A DNA stretch of 64,000 nt from Comamonas resistens. Its GTDB lineage: Bacteria; Pseudomonadota; Gammaproteobacteria; Burkholderiales; Burkholderiaceae_C. How positions within the stretch are numbered: position 1 is the stretch's first letter; every line of letters begins with the position of its first letter. The stretch spans positions 2,046,001 through 2,110,000 of the forward strand of contig NZ_CP125947.1 in NCBI RefSeq assembly GCF_030064165.1. The letters are read 5' to 3'. The position numbers and the translations under genes were made by a program. The notes under the pieces were generated by a model. The model was not told where the DNA came from. It made no database searches and saw only the letters and a program-made list of their open reading frames with translations. Shown piece after piece: positions 23,234-32,718 of this stretch.

Positions 23234-23767
23234 CTATTGCTCGTCGCGCACGATCACCCCGCAACCGATGCGCCCGCCAGCATTGCCCGTAGGCTGGGTC
23301 ACATAGTCATCGGGGTTGGCGTGGACGATCACGGCCCGGCCGATGATATTGCCAGGGCCGGCCAGCAGCGTGAGGTCGCTGGACTCCATATTGAGCTTGG
23401 CCACGCCGTTGGAGTCGGCCTTCAGGCTGGGCAGGTCGCCCATATGGTGCATGGGTGCGTCGTATTTGCCATGCTGGCCCTGCTTGGGATTGAAGTGACC
23501 GCCGGCTGCATTGCCGTTGTCGGCGCAGTTGCCCAGTTCATGGATGTGAAAGCCATGCTCCGAATTGGGCTTGAGGCCGCTGATGACGGTGCTCATGACC
23601 ACTTTGCCGCCGGGCTTCTGGGTAAAGACAAGATCTCCTTCGACCTTGCTGCCGCTGGTGGCCTGGACCTTGGCCACGGCCCTGGCAGGCTTGGGCTCGG
23701 TGGTGCTGCAGGCTGCCAGGCTCAGCACGGCGGCGCCCAGTGTCAGAAGAATGAATGGATTTTTCAT
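23234..23767 (-). CDS. sodC: Cu/Zn superoxide dismutase, lipoprotein
   Basis: SodC destroys superoxide in the periplasm. The protein has 177 residues. Its signal peptide ends in a lipobox LAAC with lipidated Cys20, so it is membrane-anchored rather than soluble. All metal ligands are present: copper His74, His76 and His149, bridging His91, zinc His99, His108 and Asp111. Cys81 and Cys169 can form the conserved disulfide. The signature GNAGGRIGCGVI is intact. It has its own terminator; a LigE-type ligase gene follows on the same strand. It is followed upstream by the fabI gene, also minus strand but separately terminated. Confidence 0.94.
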   Translation of the reverse strand: MKNPFILLTLGAAVLSLAACSTTEPKPARAVAKVQATSGSKVEGDLVFTQKPGGKVVMSTVISGLKPNSEHGFHIHELGNCADNGNAAGGHFNPKQGQHGKYDAPMHHMGDLPSLKADSNGVAKLNMESSDLTLLAGPGNIIGRAVIVHANPDDYVTQPTGNAGGRIGCGVIVRDEQ

Positions 23768-23906
23768 GATGCTCCCTTGTGTTGATGGTGGATGGCTGAT
23801 GCTCGCAAAGCCTGTTCACCATATCTGCTGAGAGCGCTCCGCCTTGTAGGGCAACAGCGGTGCTGCATGTATTTCGGCGAGGTTCATTCGCAGTGCGCAG
23901 GCGGAC

Positions 23907-23947
23907 GTAAAAAAGCCCTGCCCGGCGCAGTGCACGGGCAGGGCTTT
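23907..23947 (-). terminator. intrinsic terminator of fabI
   Basis: A 12-bp stem AAAGCCCTGCCC / GGGCAGGGCTTT (23912-23923, 23936-23947) follows the fabI stop by 16 bases; on the minus strand it runs into TTTTTT. Confidence 0.85.
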
Positions 23948-23963
23948 AGCGAAGTGGCCTGAC

Positions 23964-24764
23964 TTAGACCTGATCGGCAGAGAGACCGGCCGTCTGGCTG
24001 AAGCCGCCGTCCACATAGGTGATCTCGGCGGTCACGCCCGAAGCCAGGTCGGACAGCAGGAAGGCCGCGACATTGCCCACGTCTTCAATCGTCACATTGC
24101 GGCGCAGGGGGGCGGCGTCGGCCACGCGGCCCAGCAGCTTGCCAAAGTCCTTGATGCCCGAGGCAGCCAGGGTCTTGATGGGGCCGGCGGAAATGCCGTT
24201 GGCGCGGATGGCGCGGCCGTCTTCGGTGCGGCCCACGGCTTCGGCCAGATAGCGCACGGAGGCTTCCAGCGAAGCCTTGGCCAGACCCATGGTGTTGTAG
24301 TTGGGGATGGAGCGCAGCGCACCCAGGTAGGACAGCGTCAGCAGCGAGGACTTGTCGTTGAGGTAAGGCAGGGCGGCCTTGGCCATGGCGGGGAAGCTGT
24401 AGGCGCTGATGTCGTGCGCGATCTTGAAGTTCTCGCGTGTCAGGCCGTCAAGGAAGTTGCCGGCAATGGCTTCGCGGGGGGCAAAGCCGATGGAGTGGAC
24501 AAAGCCGTCGAACTTGCCCCAGGTGGCGCCCAGGTCGGCAAACAGCTTTTCGATCTGGGCGTCGTCACCCACATCGCAGTCGAACACCAGCTTGGAGTCG
24601 AAGTCGGCTGCGAACTCGGTGATGCGATCCTTGAAGCGTTCGCCCACATAGCTGAAAGCTAGCTCGGCGCCTTGCTCGTGGCAGGCCTTGGCAATGCCAT
24701 AGGCGATGGAGCGGTTGGACAGAACGCCTGTGATCAGCAGCTTTTTACCGGCGAGAAAACCCAT
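23964..24764 (-). CDS. fabI: enoyl-[acyl-carrier-protein] reductase (NADH)
   Basis: FabI carries out the last, NADH-dependent reduction in each cycle of type II fatty acid synthesis. The 266-residue SDR-like protein starts [35 protein letters not shown], with the atypical FabI glycine pattern. The active site is [24 protein letters not shown], containing the Tyr-x6-Lys pair (YNTMGLAK). The substrate loop [17 protein letters not shown] and the end [13 protein letters not shown] also match. ATG 24764 is preceded by TGGAGA; the 19 extra upstream codons are not family-like. It is divergent from the peptide transporter operon. Confidence 0.95.
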   Translation of the reverse strand: MGFLAGKKLLITGVLSNRSIAYGIAKACHEQGAELAFSYVGERFKDRITEFAADFDSKLVFDCDVGDDAQIEKLFADLGATWGKFDGFVHSIGFAPREAIAGNFLDGLTRENFKIAHDISAYSFPAMAKAALPYLNDKSSLLTLSYLGALRSIPNYNTMGLAKASLEASVRYLAEAVGRTEDGRAIRANGISAGPIKTLAASGIKDFGKLLGRVADAAPLRRNVTIEDVGNVAAFLLSDLASGVTAEITYVDGGFSQTAGLSADQV

Positions 24765-24883
24765 TGTTGTTCTCCAGAGAAGATTGAAAAGTGAGGGCGC
24801 CGTCTGTGGCAACGGCGCCATGCATGTGAAACGGATGCCTGCGAGCTGGTCCGAAGACAGCCGGGCTAGGGCAGAATTGTCGC

Positions 24884-26695
24884 ATGCGCCATTGGATGAT
24901 TTGTTCGGCTCTGATTGCCTGCAGCCAAGTTGCCACGTTTGCCCATGCGGAGCATGCGTATGCCCTGTGGGGTCAGCCGCGTTATGCAGCCGACTTCAAG
25001 CATTTTGACTATGTCAATCCGCAGGCCCCCAAGGGTGGCGAGCTGCGCATGGTCAGCAATCTGCGCTATTCCACGTTTGACAAATACAACCCCTTCACGA
25101 TCAAGGGCTCCCCGCCCGCCTACCTGGCGGACATGTTGTTCGAGACCCTGCTGGCCCCCAGTTTGGACGAGACGGCAACGGGTTACGGCTTGCTGGCCGA
25201 GGATGTGCATGTGCCCGCAGACGGCATGTCAGCCACCTTCAGGCTCAGGCCGCAGGCGCGCTTTCACAATGGCAAGCCCGTGCTGGCGCAGGATGTGAAG
25301 TACAGCTATGAGACGCTGCTGAGCAAATATGTCTCGCCGGGCTACAAGACGCTGTTTGCCGAGGTGGACAGCTGCGACGTGCTCGACGACCGCACGGTGC
25401 GCTTTCGCTTCAAAAAGCCCAACCGGGATCTGCCCCTGACCGTGGGGGCCGTGCTGCCCGTCTTCAGCCGCGACTGGGGGCTGGGCAGCGATGGCAAGCC
25501 CAAGCCTTTCGATCAGGTGGTGGTGGACACTCCTATCGGCAGCGGCCCGTACAAGATCGGCCCGGTCAAGTTCGGCAGGGACATCACCTATGTCCGCGAT
25601 CCTTCATACTGGGGCGCCGATCTGCCGGTGCGCGTGGGGGCTGCCAACTTTGATCGCGTCACGATCAAGATCTACAAGGACAATACGGCGCGGCTCGAAG
25701 CGCTGAAGGCTGGCGAGTTCGATCTCATGCGCATCAACAGCGCCGGCGACTGGGCCAGGCGCCTGACGGGTCGACGTTTCGATTCGGGCGAACTGGTCAA
25801 GGGAGCGTTCGAGAACAAGCTGCCATCGGGGTTTCAGAGCTTTTTTCTGAACACCCGCCGCCCGCAGCTGCAGGATGTGCGTGTGCGCGAGGCTCTGGGC
25901 CTGGCCTATGACTTCGAGTGGATGAGCCGCCAGATGTTCTATGGGGCTTATCAGCGTGTGCACGGCCTGTTTGGCAACACGGCCTGCGAAACACATGGCA
26001 GCCCTACGGAGGCAGAGCTGGCCCTGCTCAAGCCTTTCGAGGCCAGCCTGCCACCCGGCACGCTGGGGCCCATCGGCCAGCCGCCGCGCACCGATGTGGG
26101 TGATGGCCTGCGCGGCAACCTGCGCCGTGCGCAGCAACTGCTGGCCGAGGCGGGCTGGACACTCAAGGACGGTGCGCTGCGCAATGCCGCGGGTGAACCC
26201 ATGGTGATCGAGTATCTGGACAGCGGTGACAGTGCCCGCCTGATCAGTGCCTGGTCACGCAACCTTGAAAAGCTGGGTATCACGCTCAAGCTGCGCAATG
26301 TCGACTACGCGCTGTACCAGCAGCGCATGGATAAATACGACTTCGACATCGTCACGCTCAATGTGCCTGGCACGCACAATCCGGGTCAGGAATATGCCGA
26401 GCTGTTCGGCAGCGCTGCGGCCGATCAGGAGGGGGGCTCCAACTATGTGGGGCTCAAGAGCCGGGCCGTGGATTCCATCATTGCGCAGATGGCCGCAGCC
26501 AAGTCCGAGCAGCAGATGCTGCCGGCCTGCCACGCGCTGGAGCGCATCATCGTCCAGGGCCACTATCTGATCCCGCAGTATTACTCGGGCACGCACCGCA
26601 TGGTCTATGACGCCTGGAGGCTGGCCTTGCCCGGGCAGATTCCGGCTTATTCACCGGGTGAGCTGTGGGCTGTTTACACCTGGTGGGCGAAGTAA
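24884..26695 (+). CDS. ABC transporter peptide-binding protein (family 5, YejA-like)
   Basis: A 603-residue periplasmic binding protein of extracellular solute-binding family 5. The signal peptide ends near AHAEH (residue 22). The mature start [33 protein letters not shown] is characteristic of YejA-type proteins, and [43 protein letters not shown] is the family 5 core. It heads a four-gene set with two permeases and a double ATPase, as in the E. coli yejABEF system that imports peptides and microcin C. The next gene is 201 bases away, a gap filled by two GC-rich repeat copies. Confidence 0.9.
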   Translation: MRHWMICSALIACSQVATFAHAEHAYALWGQPRYAADFKHFDYVNPQAPKGGELRMVSNLRYSTFDKYNPFTIKGSPPAYLADMLFETLLAPSLDETATGYGLLAEDVHVPADGMSATFRLRPQARFHNGKPVLAQDVKYSYETLLSKYVSPGYKTLFAEVDSCDVLDDRTVRFRFKKPNRDLPLTVGAVLPVFSRDWGLGSDGKPKPFDQVVVDTPIGSGPYKIGPVKFGRDITYVRDPSYWGADLPVRVGAANFDRVTIKIYKDNTARLEALKAGEFDLMRINSAGDWARRLTGRRFDSGELVKGAFENKLPSGFQSFFLNTRRPQLQDVRVREALGLAYDFEWMSRQMFYGAYQRVHGLFGNTACETHGSPTEAELALLKPFEASLPPGTLGPIGQPPRTDVGDGLRGNLRRAQQLLAEAGWTLKDGALRNAAGEPMVIEYLDSGDSARLISAWSRNLEKLGITLKLRNVDYALYQQRMDKYDFDIVTLNVPGTHNPGQEYAELFGSAAADQEGGSNYVGLKSRAVDSIIAQMAAAKSEQQMLPACHALERIIVQGHYLIPQYYSGTHRMVYDAWRLALPGQIPAYSPGELWAVYTWWAK

Positions 26696-26697
26696 TG

Positions 26698-26861
26698 TGG
26701 CCCCCATGCTCCGCCGTTGCACGGGTCGCTGCCCCCCAAGGGGGGCTGCCTTGCTTGGGGCGGCCCGGCGCTGCGGCTGTGGCCCCCATGCTCCACCGTT
26801 GCACGGGGCACTGCCATCCAAGGGGGCTGGCCTTGCTTGGGGCGGCCCGGCGTTGCGGCCA
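26698..26861. repeat. tandem 82-bp GC-rich repeat pair, family A
   Basis: Two imperfect copies at 26698-26779 and 26780-26861 each start TGGCCCCCATGCTCC and end GCCTTGCTTGGGGCGGCCCGGC plus a short tail. The first contains the self-complementary GCCCCCCAAGGGGGGC. The same element in the opposite orientation is visible at 55.79 and 57.96 kb. The pair fills the gap between the binding-protein gene and the first permease gene. Confidence 0.8.
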
Positions 26862-26896
26862 TCGCCACCGCAGCTGAAAACAAGGGTTGATCGAAG

Positions 26897-27925
26897 ATGT
26901 TTGCCTATATTCTCAAACGCATTCTGCTCATGATTCCCACGCTGTTCGGCGTGCTGCTGCTGACCTTTGTGGTCATCCAGTTCGTGCCCGGCGGCCCTGT
27001 GGAGCAGTATCTGGCCGAGGCCAAGGCGGGCGCGGGTCATGGCGCAGAGGGCGCCTCCATGAGCTACCGCGGCGGCCAGGGTGTGGACCCCAAGCGGCTC
27101 GAAGAGATCAAGGCGCTTTATGGCTTCGACAAGCCGCCCGCCCAGCGCTTTGTGCAGATGCTGGGCCAGTTTGCGCGCTTTGATCTGGGCAACAGCTTCT
27201 TCCAGAACAAAAGCGTCTGGGCTCTGGTCAAGGAAAAGCTGCCGGTTTCCATCAGTCTCGGACTCTGGACTTTTTTCATCAGCTATCTGGTCGCCGTTCC
27301 GCTGGGCGTGGCCAAGGCCGTGCGCGCGGGTTCGCACTTCGATCTGGCAACCAGCATCCTGATTCTGGTTGGCTATGCGATTCCGGGTTTTGTGCTGGGC
27401 GTGGCCCTGCTGGTGATCTTCGGCGGGCAACTGCAGTGGTTTCCGCTGCGCGGGCTGACTTCATCGAACTTCGATGAGCTCAGCGCCCTGGGCAAGGTGG
27501 CTGATTACCTCTGGCATATCGCCTTGCCCGTCACGGCCATGGTGGCCGGAAGTTTTGCCGTCACCGCCATGCTGACCAAGAACTCGTTTCTCGAAGAAAT
27601 CCGCAAGCAGTATGTGCTGACGGCGCGTGCCAAGGGCCTGTCGGAAAAACAGGTGCTCTACAAACATGTGTTTCGCAATGCGCTGATTCCCATCATCACC
27701 GGTTTTCCTTCGGCCTTTATTGGCGCTTTTTTTGCAGGGGCGCTGCTGATCGAGACTCTGTTCTCGCTCGACGGGCTGGGCCTGCTGAGCTACGAGAGCG
27801 TGATTCGCCGTGACTTTCCCGTGGTGCTGGGTACCTTGTATCTGTTCACGCTGATTGGTCTGGTGACCAAGCTCGTCAGCGATCTTTGCTATGTCTGGGT
27901 GGACCCACGGGTCAAGTTTGACTGA
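26897..27925 (+). CDS. ABC transporter permease (YejB-like)
   Basis: A 342-residue inner-membrane permease of the DppB/OppB family. It begins MFAYILKRILLMIPTLFGVLLLTFVVIQFVPGGPVEQ, typical of this family. The insertion GHGAEGASMSYRGGQGVDPKRLEEIKALYGFDKP is the extended periplasmic loop seen in YejB. The cytoplasmic EAA-like ATPase contact is YVLTARAKGLSEKQVLYKHVFRNALIPIITG. It ends YVWVDPRVKFD as family members do. It is followed closely by a second permease and a double ATPase. Confidence 0.92.
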   Translation: MFAYILKRILLMIPTLFGVLLLTFVVIQFVPGGPVEQYLAEAKAGAGHGAEGASMSYRGGQGVDPKRLEEIKALYGFDKPPAQRFVQMLGQFARFDLGNSFFQNKSVWALVKEKLPVSISLGLWTFFISYLVAVPLGVAKAVRAGSHFDLATSILILVGYAIPGFVLGVALLVIFGGQLQWFPLRGLTSSNFDELSALGKVADYLWHIALPVTAMVAGSFAVTAMLTKNSFLEEIRKQYVLTARAKGLSEKQVLYKHVFRNALIPIITGFPSAFIGAFFAGALLIETLFSLDGLGLLSYESVIRRDFPVVLGTLYLFTLIGLVTKLVSDLCYVWVDPRVKFD

Positions 27926-27995
27926 TTTCATGCAAAAACAGACTCAAACCCATATGGGTCAAGCGCAATCAGCTATGAATGCAGGAGTTCGCGCC

Positions 27996-29075
27996 GTGCC
28001 CGTGATGTCGTCCTTGTCCCAGTCCCTTTCGCAGTCGCCCGGACGCAGAGCCTGGCGGCGTTTCAAGGCCAACCGCCTGGGCTTCATCAGTTTGCTGGTC
28101 TTTACCGTGCTGGTGGTGCTCAGTCTGTTTGCCGAGGTGCTCTCCAACGACAAGCCGCTGATCGTGCGCTACCAGGGCCAGACCTATCTGCCGCTGCTGC
28201 ACGACTACCCGGAAACCACGTTTGGCGGCGACTTTCACACGCCCACCGATTACCTCGATCCCTTTATCCAGCAAAAGCTGCAGGAGGGCGACAACTGGGC
28301 CATCTTCCCCATCAACCGCTATGGCAAGGCCACCATCAACTATTTTGCCAAGCAGCCCAACCCGTCCGCTCCGTCGGCCGACAACTGGCTGGGCACCGAC
28401 GATCGGGGACGCGACCTGCTGGCGCAGCTCATCTACGGCTTTCGCGTCAGCGTGCTTTTCGGGCTGGCGCTGACCGTCGTGGGTGTGCTGCTGGGTGTGC
28501 TGGCCGGTGCGGTGCAGGGCTTTTTTGGGGGCAAGACCGATCTGGCCTTTCAGCGTTTCACGGAAATCTGGGGTTCCATGCCCGAGCTTTACCTGCTCAT
28601 CATCTTCAGCGCACTGTTTGCACCCAGTGTTTCGCTGCTGCTGGTGCTGCTGAGTCTGTTTGGCTGGATGGGCCTGGCCGACTATGTACGCGCCGAATTT
28701 CTGCGCAACCGTCAGCTCGACTATGTGAAATCGGCCCAGGCCCTGGGGGCCAGCAACCGCTCCATCATCTTCCACCACATCCTGCCCAACAGCATGACCC
28801 CCGTGATCACGTTCTTGCCGTTTCGCATGAGTGGCGCCATCCTGGCGCTGACCTCGCTGGACTTTCTAGGCCTTGGCGTGCCGCCGGGAACACCCAGCCT
28901 GGGCGAGTTGCTGAGTCAGGGCAAGAACAATATCGACGCCTGGTGGATTTCACTGTTCACCTTTGGCGTGCTGGTGCTGACCCTGCTGCTGCTGACCTTC
29001 ATGGGTGACGCGCTGCGCGACGCGCTGGACCCGCGCAAGCAAGCCAGCACGGCGGCAACGAAAGGCAAGGCATGA
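27996..29075 (+). CDS. ABC transporter permease (YejE-like)
   Basis: A permease of the DppC/OppC family with the large periplasmic insertion typical of YejE (KPLIVRYQGQTYLPLLHDYPETTFGGDFHTPTDYLDPFIQ). It carries NWLGTDDRGRDLLAQLIYGFRVSVLFG, and the ATPase contact loop YVKSAQALGASNRSIIFHHILPN. The start is uncertain: the frame is open from 27891 with ATGs at 27930, 27975 and 28005. AGGAG at 27983-27987 lies 8 bases before a GTG at 27996, which I prefer. Sequence before that has non-coding-like composition and partly resembles a family B repeat. The stop overlaps the next gene's ATG. Confidence 0.88.
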   Translation: MPVMSSLSQSLSQSPGRRAWRRFKANRLGFISLLVFTVLVVLSLFAEVLSNDKPLIVRYQGQTYLPLLHDYPETTFGGDFHTPTDYLDPFIQQKLQEGDNWAIFPINRYGKATINYFAKQPNPSAPSADNWLGTDDRGRDLLAQLIYGFRVSVLFGLALTVVGVLLGVLAGAVQGFFGGKTDLAFQRFTEIWGSMPELYLLIIFSALFAPSVSLLLVLLSLFGWMGLADYVRAEFLRNRQLDYVKSAQALGASNRSIIFHHILPNSMTPVITFLPFRMSGAILALTSLDFLGLGVPPGTPSLGELLSQGKNNIDAWWISLFTFGVLVLTLLLLTFMGDALRDALDPRKQASTAATKGKA

Positions 29076-30706
29076 CACAGAACAAGAATCTGCTGAGCGT
29101 GCGCGACCTGGGCGTGCGTTTTGGCAGCAAGCAGGTGGTGCAGGGCGTGAGCTTCGAGATGGCGGTGGGTGAAAAGCTGGCGCTGGTAGGGGAGTCCGGC
29201 TCGGGCAAGTCGGTCACGGCACTGAGCCTGCTGCGTCTGGTTGGTGATGGCCAATTGAGCGGTCAAGCCATGTTGGACGGGCGTGATCTGCTACGCCTTT
29301 CGGAGCGTGAGATGCAGGCCTTGCGCGGCGGCGACATTGCCATGATTTTTCAGGAACCCATGACGGCGCTGAACCCGCTGATGTCCGTGGGCGATCAGGT
29401 GGCCGAAGTGCTGCAGCTCAAGCAGGCACTAAGCAAGGCTCAGGCCCGTAGGCAGGCCGTGGAGTTGCTGGCCACCACCGGCATTCCCGAGCCTGAGCGG
29501 CGTGCGCAGAGCTTTCCGCACCAGCTCAGCGGCGGCCAGCGGCAGCGCGCCATGATTGCCATGGCGGTGGCCAGCCGCCCCAGGCTGCTGCTGGCCGACG
29601 AGCCCACGACGGCGCTGGATGTGACGCTGCGCGGGCAGATTCTCGATTTGCTGGCCGATCTGCAGCGCCAGACCGGCATGGCCGTACTGATGATCACGCA
29701 CGACCTGAATCTGGTGCGGCGCTTTGCCGACAGGGTGGCCGTGATGGAAAAAGGCCTGCTGGTGGAGGTTGGCGAGGTGGCCCAGGTCATGCAAAGCCCG
29801 CAACACCCGTACACGCGCAAGCTGCTGGCCAGCCGGCCTGTGCGCGATGTGAATGATCAGCCACTGCCTGCGGGCGTGCCCGATGTGGTGCAGGCCCAGG
29901 CGCTGCGTGTGAGCTATGCCACGCCGCTGTCAGGCATCCATGGCTGGTTTCGCAAGGGGGAATTTGTTGCCATCCAGGGCGTGGACATGGCGCTCAAGGC
30001 CGGGCGCACGCTGGGCGTGATCGGTGAATCGGGCTCGGGCAAGTCCACCTTGGCCCAGGCCGTGCTGGGGCTGCTGCCCCATGCGGGCGAGCTGCATGTG
30101 GTGGGCGGGCACTGGCACAAGCCGGCGATTCGTAATAGCGCGGCCAATCTGCAGCTGCGGCGGCGCATTCAGGTCGTGTTCCAGGATCCGTTCTCCTCGC
30201 TTTCGCCGCGTATGACGGTCGAGGAAATCGTGGGAGAGGGCCTGCAGATCCATGCTCCGGCGCTGGGCGTAGAGCAAAGGCGCGAGCGTGTGATCCAGAT
30301 GCTGGCCGAAGTCGGCATGACCGAGGAGCAGTTTCCCGGCCTGCTGCAGCGCTACCCGCATGAGTTCTCGGGCGGACAGCGGCAGCGCCTGGCGATTTCG
30401 CGTGCGCTCATCATGGAGCCCGAGGTGCTGGTGCTGGACGAACCGACCAGTGCCCTCGATGTGACCATCCAGCAGCAGGTGCTGGCTCTGCTGCAGCGCC
30501 TGCAAAAAGAGCGCGGCCTGGCCTATCTGCTCATCACCCATGATGTGGATGTGATTCGGGCCATGGCCCATGAAGTGCTGGTCATGAAGGACGGGCAGAT
30601 TGTGGAGCAGGGCGATGTGGACAGCCTGCTGAGCAGGCCGCAGCAGGCCTATACGCGTCAGCTGGTTGCGGCAGCGGGCTTGGTACCCGTGGCGCAGGCT
30701 CTCTGA
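29072..30706 (+). CDS. ABC transporter ATP-binding protein with two nucleotide-binding domains (YejF-like)
   Basis: A 544-residue fusion of two OppD/OppF-type ATPases, powering the peptide importer. Domain 1 has Walker A GESGSGKS (40-47), signature LSGGQRQR and Walker B LLLADEP. Domain 2 has Walker A GESGSGKS (about 318-325), signature FSGGQRQR and Walker B VLVLDEP. Each domain carries the C-terminal oligopeptide-transporter extension (HPYTRKLLASRP and QAYTRQLVAAAG). Its ATG overlaps the stop of the permease by four bases, so translation is coupled. Both ATP sites look functional. Confidence 0.94.
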   Translation: MTQNKNLLSVRDLGVRFGSKQVVQGVSFEMAVGEKLALVGESGSGKSVTALSLLRLVGDGQLSGQAMLDGRDLLRLSEREMQALRGGDIAMIFQEPMTALNPLMSVGDQVAEVLQLKQALSKAQARRQAVELLATTGIPEPERRAQSFPHQLSGGQRQRAMIAMAVASRPRLLLADEPTTALDVTLRGQILDLLADLQRQTGMAVLMITHDLNLVRRFADRVAVMEKGLLVEVGEVAQVMQSPQHPYTRKLLASRPVRDVNDQPLPAGVPDVVQAQALRVSYATPLSGIHGWFRKGEFVAIQGVDMALKAGRTLGVIGESGSGKSTLAQAVLGLLPHAGELHVVGGHWHKPAIRNSAANLQLRRRIQVVFQDPFSSLSPRMTVEEIVGEGLQIHAPALGVEQRRERVIQMLAEVGMTEEQFPGLLQRYPHEFSGGQRQRLAISRALIMEPEVLVLDEPTSALDVTIQQQVLALLQRLQKERGLAYLLITHDVDVIRAMAHEVLVMKDGQIVEQGDVDSLLSRPQQAYTRQLVAAAGLVPVAQAL

Positions 30707-30905
30707 TGGGATTTGCGTAAGTCATTTCTGATTTGATAGCGCACTGCGCTGAAGGGGTAGGGGGTCAGCGGTGAAAACGCTTGAAATGCTGGCGGCGAGA
30801 GCTGAAAAACACTGAATCCGTACGCGAAAGTTTGTATTTTCTTGGCGGGATTTCTCTGGCTGTGGCCTAATTGGCCCTTTTCAACCTCCCAATTGAGAAT
30901 TCGAC
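30707..30905. other. intergenic stretch between the transporter operon and a small ORF
   Basis: No terminator with a T-tract is visible after the ATPase gene. A TTGGCG (30842-30847) with CCTAAT about 18 bases later is a weak promoter candidate for the small gene. GATAGCGCACTGCGCT at about 30736 is a possible decayed family B arm. Confidence 0.4.
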
Positions 30906-31067
30906 ATGGGCAATAAGATCGTTACCGAAGCAGACCGCAAGGCCACTCCCCGTCCCCAGGCACCCAATGGCGTGACCCTGCCCACTCCCGGCCGTGGCCA
31001 GCGCGTGAGCCTGGAGCGTGGTTCGCACACTCGCAGCAAGAAGCAGCCCGGCAAGCGCCACGGCTAA
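30906..31067 (+). CDS. small basic protein of 53 residues, function unknown
   Basis: The frame reads MGNKIVTEADRKATPRPQAP and continues to SKKQPGKRHG before TAA: 53 residues, strongly basic, rich in Pro, Arg, Lys and Gly, without hydrophobic segments. It is probably disordered and might bind nucleic acid, though that is only composition-based. Codon usage matches surrounding genes (GC-rich third positions), the gene has its own strong terminator 37 bases later, and the 5' side is an isolated intergenic region, so I judge it real. There is no clear ribosome site beyond TTGAG. I do not recognise a family. Confidence 0.65.
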   Translation: MGNKIVTEADRKATPRPQAPNGVTLPTPGRGQRVSLERGSHTRSKKQPGKRHG

Positions 31068-31101
31068 TTCCTGCGGCAGGCCGCGCCCTGGTGTGCGGCC
31101 C

Positions 31102-31139
31102 GCAAAAAAGCCCTCGTCACTTCGGTGCGAGGGCTTTTT
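31102..31139. terminator. bidirectional intrinsic terminator
   Basis: CCCTCG-T-CAC / GTG-CGAGGG stem with a TTCG tetraloop between A6 and T5 tracts, serving the small basic protein gene and the convergent cbpM. Confidence 0.9.
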
Positions 31140-31169
31140 GCTTTTCTTGGCCTCAGAGCGCTTTTGCGC

Positions 31170-31502
31170 TTATCGCTGCAGATTGCTCAGCTTGCGGCGT
31201 AACTGCTGCACTTCCTCGATGAGATCGGTGGTCAGGGCTGCCAACTGGGGGTCGGCATCGAAGCTGTGCTCCAGCTGGGCAATGCGGCGTGCCCGCACCA
31301 GGGTCTGGCTGCTGAAGCGCCATTGTTCGCTGGAGATCTGCACTGCCGCGGCACCGCTATCGTTGTCGTAGCTGATGACGCCTGTCTGCACGTGCTCTAT
31401 CACCCATTGAGGGCTGGTGCGGCAGTGGCGAGCCAGTTCCTGCAGGCTCAGCATGGCCTGGTCCAGCAGTTCGGCGGGTTCGTAGAAGGGGTAGTTGGGC
31501 AT
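31170..31502 (-). CDS. cbpM: chaperone modulator CbpM-like protein
   Basis: A 110-residue MerR-like helical protein, the specific inhibitor of the DnaJ-like co-chaperone CbpA in E. coli. The N-terminal part (LSLQELARHCRTSPQWVIEHVQTGVIS) resembles a MerR-type helix-turn-helix, and the C-terminal half is a coiled coil (QLAALTTDLIEEVQQLRRKLSNLQR), as in CbpM. The gene follows cbpA by 16 bases on the same strand, the arrangement found in E. coli, which supports the assignment more strongly than the short sequence itself. It shares a terminator with the opposite small gene. Confidence 0.85.
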   Translation of the reverse strand: MPNYPFYEPAELLDQAMLSLQELARHCRTSPQWVIEHVQTGVISYDNDSGAAAVQISSEQWRFSSQTLVRARRIAQLEHSFDADPQLAALTTDLIEEVQQLRRKLSNLQR

Positions 31503-31518
31503 ATGGGATGACTCCTTC

Positions 31519-32496
31519 TTAACTCAGGCTGCGCGCATCAAAGCTGGGGAAGGCCTTGGCGAATTCGGCATAAGCCTGTTTTTGCTCGGGACTGACGGCA
31601 GGCGGAAACACCACATCGAGCACCAGATACAGGTCTCCGGGGGCGGCCGCTGGCAGGCCTTTGCCCTTGATGCGCAGCTTGCGTCCCGAGCGATAGCCCG
31701 CAGGCACGGTCACCTCCAGCTCGCCCGCCAGGGTCTTGAAGTGAACGGGGCCGCCCAGCTCGGCCTCCCAGGGGGCCAGCGGCACGCGTTGGTAGACATC
31801 CTTGCCTTCGGACCACCAGCGCGGGTCGCTGCGGAAATGCACTTCCAGCAGCAGGTCGCCAGGGCCGCCCTTGCCAAGGCCGGGGTTGCCCTGGCCTGCC
31901 AGGCGGATCATCTGTCCTTCACGCACGCCCCTGGGGATGCTGACCTGAAGTTCCTTGTCCTTGTAAGTGGGGATGCCTTGCTCATCGAGCACCGTGGCGC
32001 GCAGATGCAGTGAGCGGATGGCTCCGCTGTAGCTGTCCTGCAGGTCCAGCTCGATGCTGGCATGCTGGTCCTGGCCACGCATATCGGGCGCGGCTCCGGC
32101 CTGAGCCCCCTGGCTGCGGCGCGCGCGTGCGGCCTGGCCGAACATCTGCGAGAAAAAGTCGCTGAAATCGGCATCGCTGCCTGCATCGCCCTTGCTGCTG
32201 GAGTGGAAGTCCTGCTGATCCCAGTCGGGCGGGGGGCGAAAGCCGCCTCTGCCCTGGGCGCCTGCGCCTTGCGCAAACTGGGCTTCGCTGCCCATGGCGT
32301 CGTAGGCGGCACGCTTTTCGGGGTCCGAGAGCACGGTATTGGCCTCGTTGACCTCGGCCATGCGCGTGGCGGCGTCTTTTTCCTTGCTGATGTCGGGGTG
32401 GTATTTGCGGGCGAGCTTGCGGTAGGCCTTCTTGATGTCGTCGGCCGAGGCGCTCTTGTCCACGCCAAGTATCTTGTAGTAGTCCTTGTAGTCCAT
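31519..32496 (-). CDS. cbpA: curved DNA-binding/DnaJ-class co-chaperone CbpA
   Basis: A 325-residue type II J-domain protein that stimulates DnaK and, in E. coli, binds curved DNA. The J domain (residues 3-70) contains HPD at 33-35. A Gly/Phe/Asp-rich linker ([26 protein letters not shown]) follows, then two beta-sandwich client-binding domains ([14 protein letters not shown] to [14 protein letters not shown]). There is no zinc finger, which separates it from DnaJ. ATG 32496 begins [12 protein letters not shown]; the frame runs 24 codons further upstream without family similarity. It is co-transcribed with cbpM and divergent from a thioredoxin-like gene. Confidence 0.93.
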   Translation of the reverse strand: MDYKDYYKILGVDKSASADDIKKAYRKLARKYHPDISKEKDAATRMAEVNEANTVLSDPEKRAAYDAMGSEAQFAQGAGAQGRGGFRPPPDWDQQDFHSSSKGDAGSDADFSDFFSQMFGQAARARRSQGAQAGAAPDMRGQDQHASIELDLQDSYSGAIRSLHLRATVLDEQGIPTYKDKELQVSIPRGVREGQMIRLAGQGNPGLGKGGPGDLLLEVHFRSDPRWWSEGKDVYQRVPLAPWEAELGGPVHFKTLAGELEVTVPAGYRSGRKLRIKGKGLPAAAPGDLYLVLDVVFPPAVSPEQKQAYAEFAKAFPSFDARSLS

Positions 32497-32718
32497 GGAT
32501 TCACCGGTTATCGAGCCAAAACACATGGCAATGTCCGGCTTGCTCCAAGCTGGGCATTGCACCTGCACTGTAGAAAAGGATAAGGGCGAGCGCCTGTCGG
32601 TTCAAGGGGCAGGCTGCTGTCCACGGCTGTGCGCCGATGCCGAATCCGGTTTGGCGCTAACATTGGCGCGCCCGCTGAAGCAGGGTCGGCAGCCGGCCGG
32701 CACCATGGGCTTGAAGAG

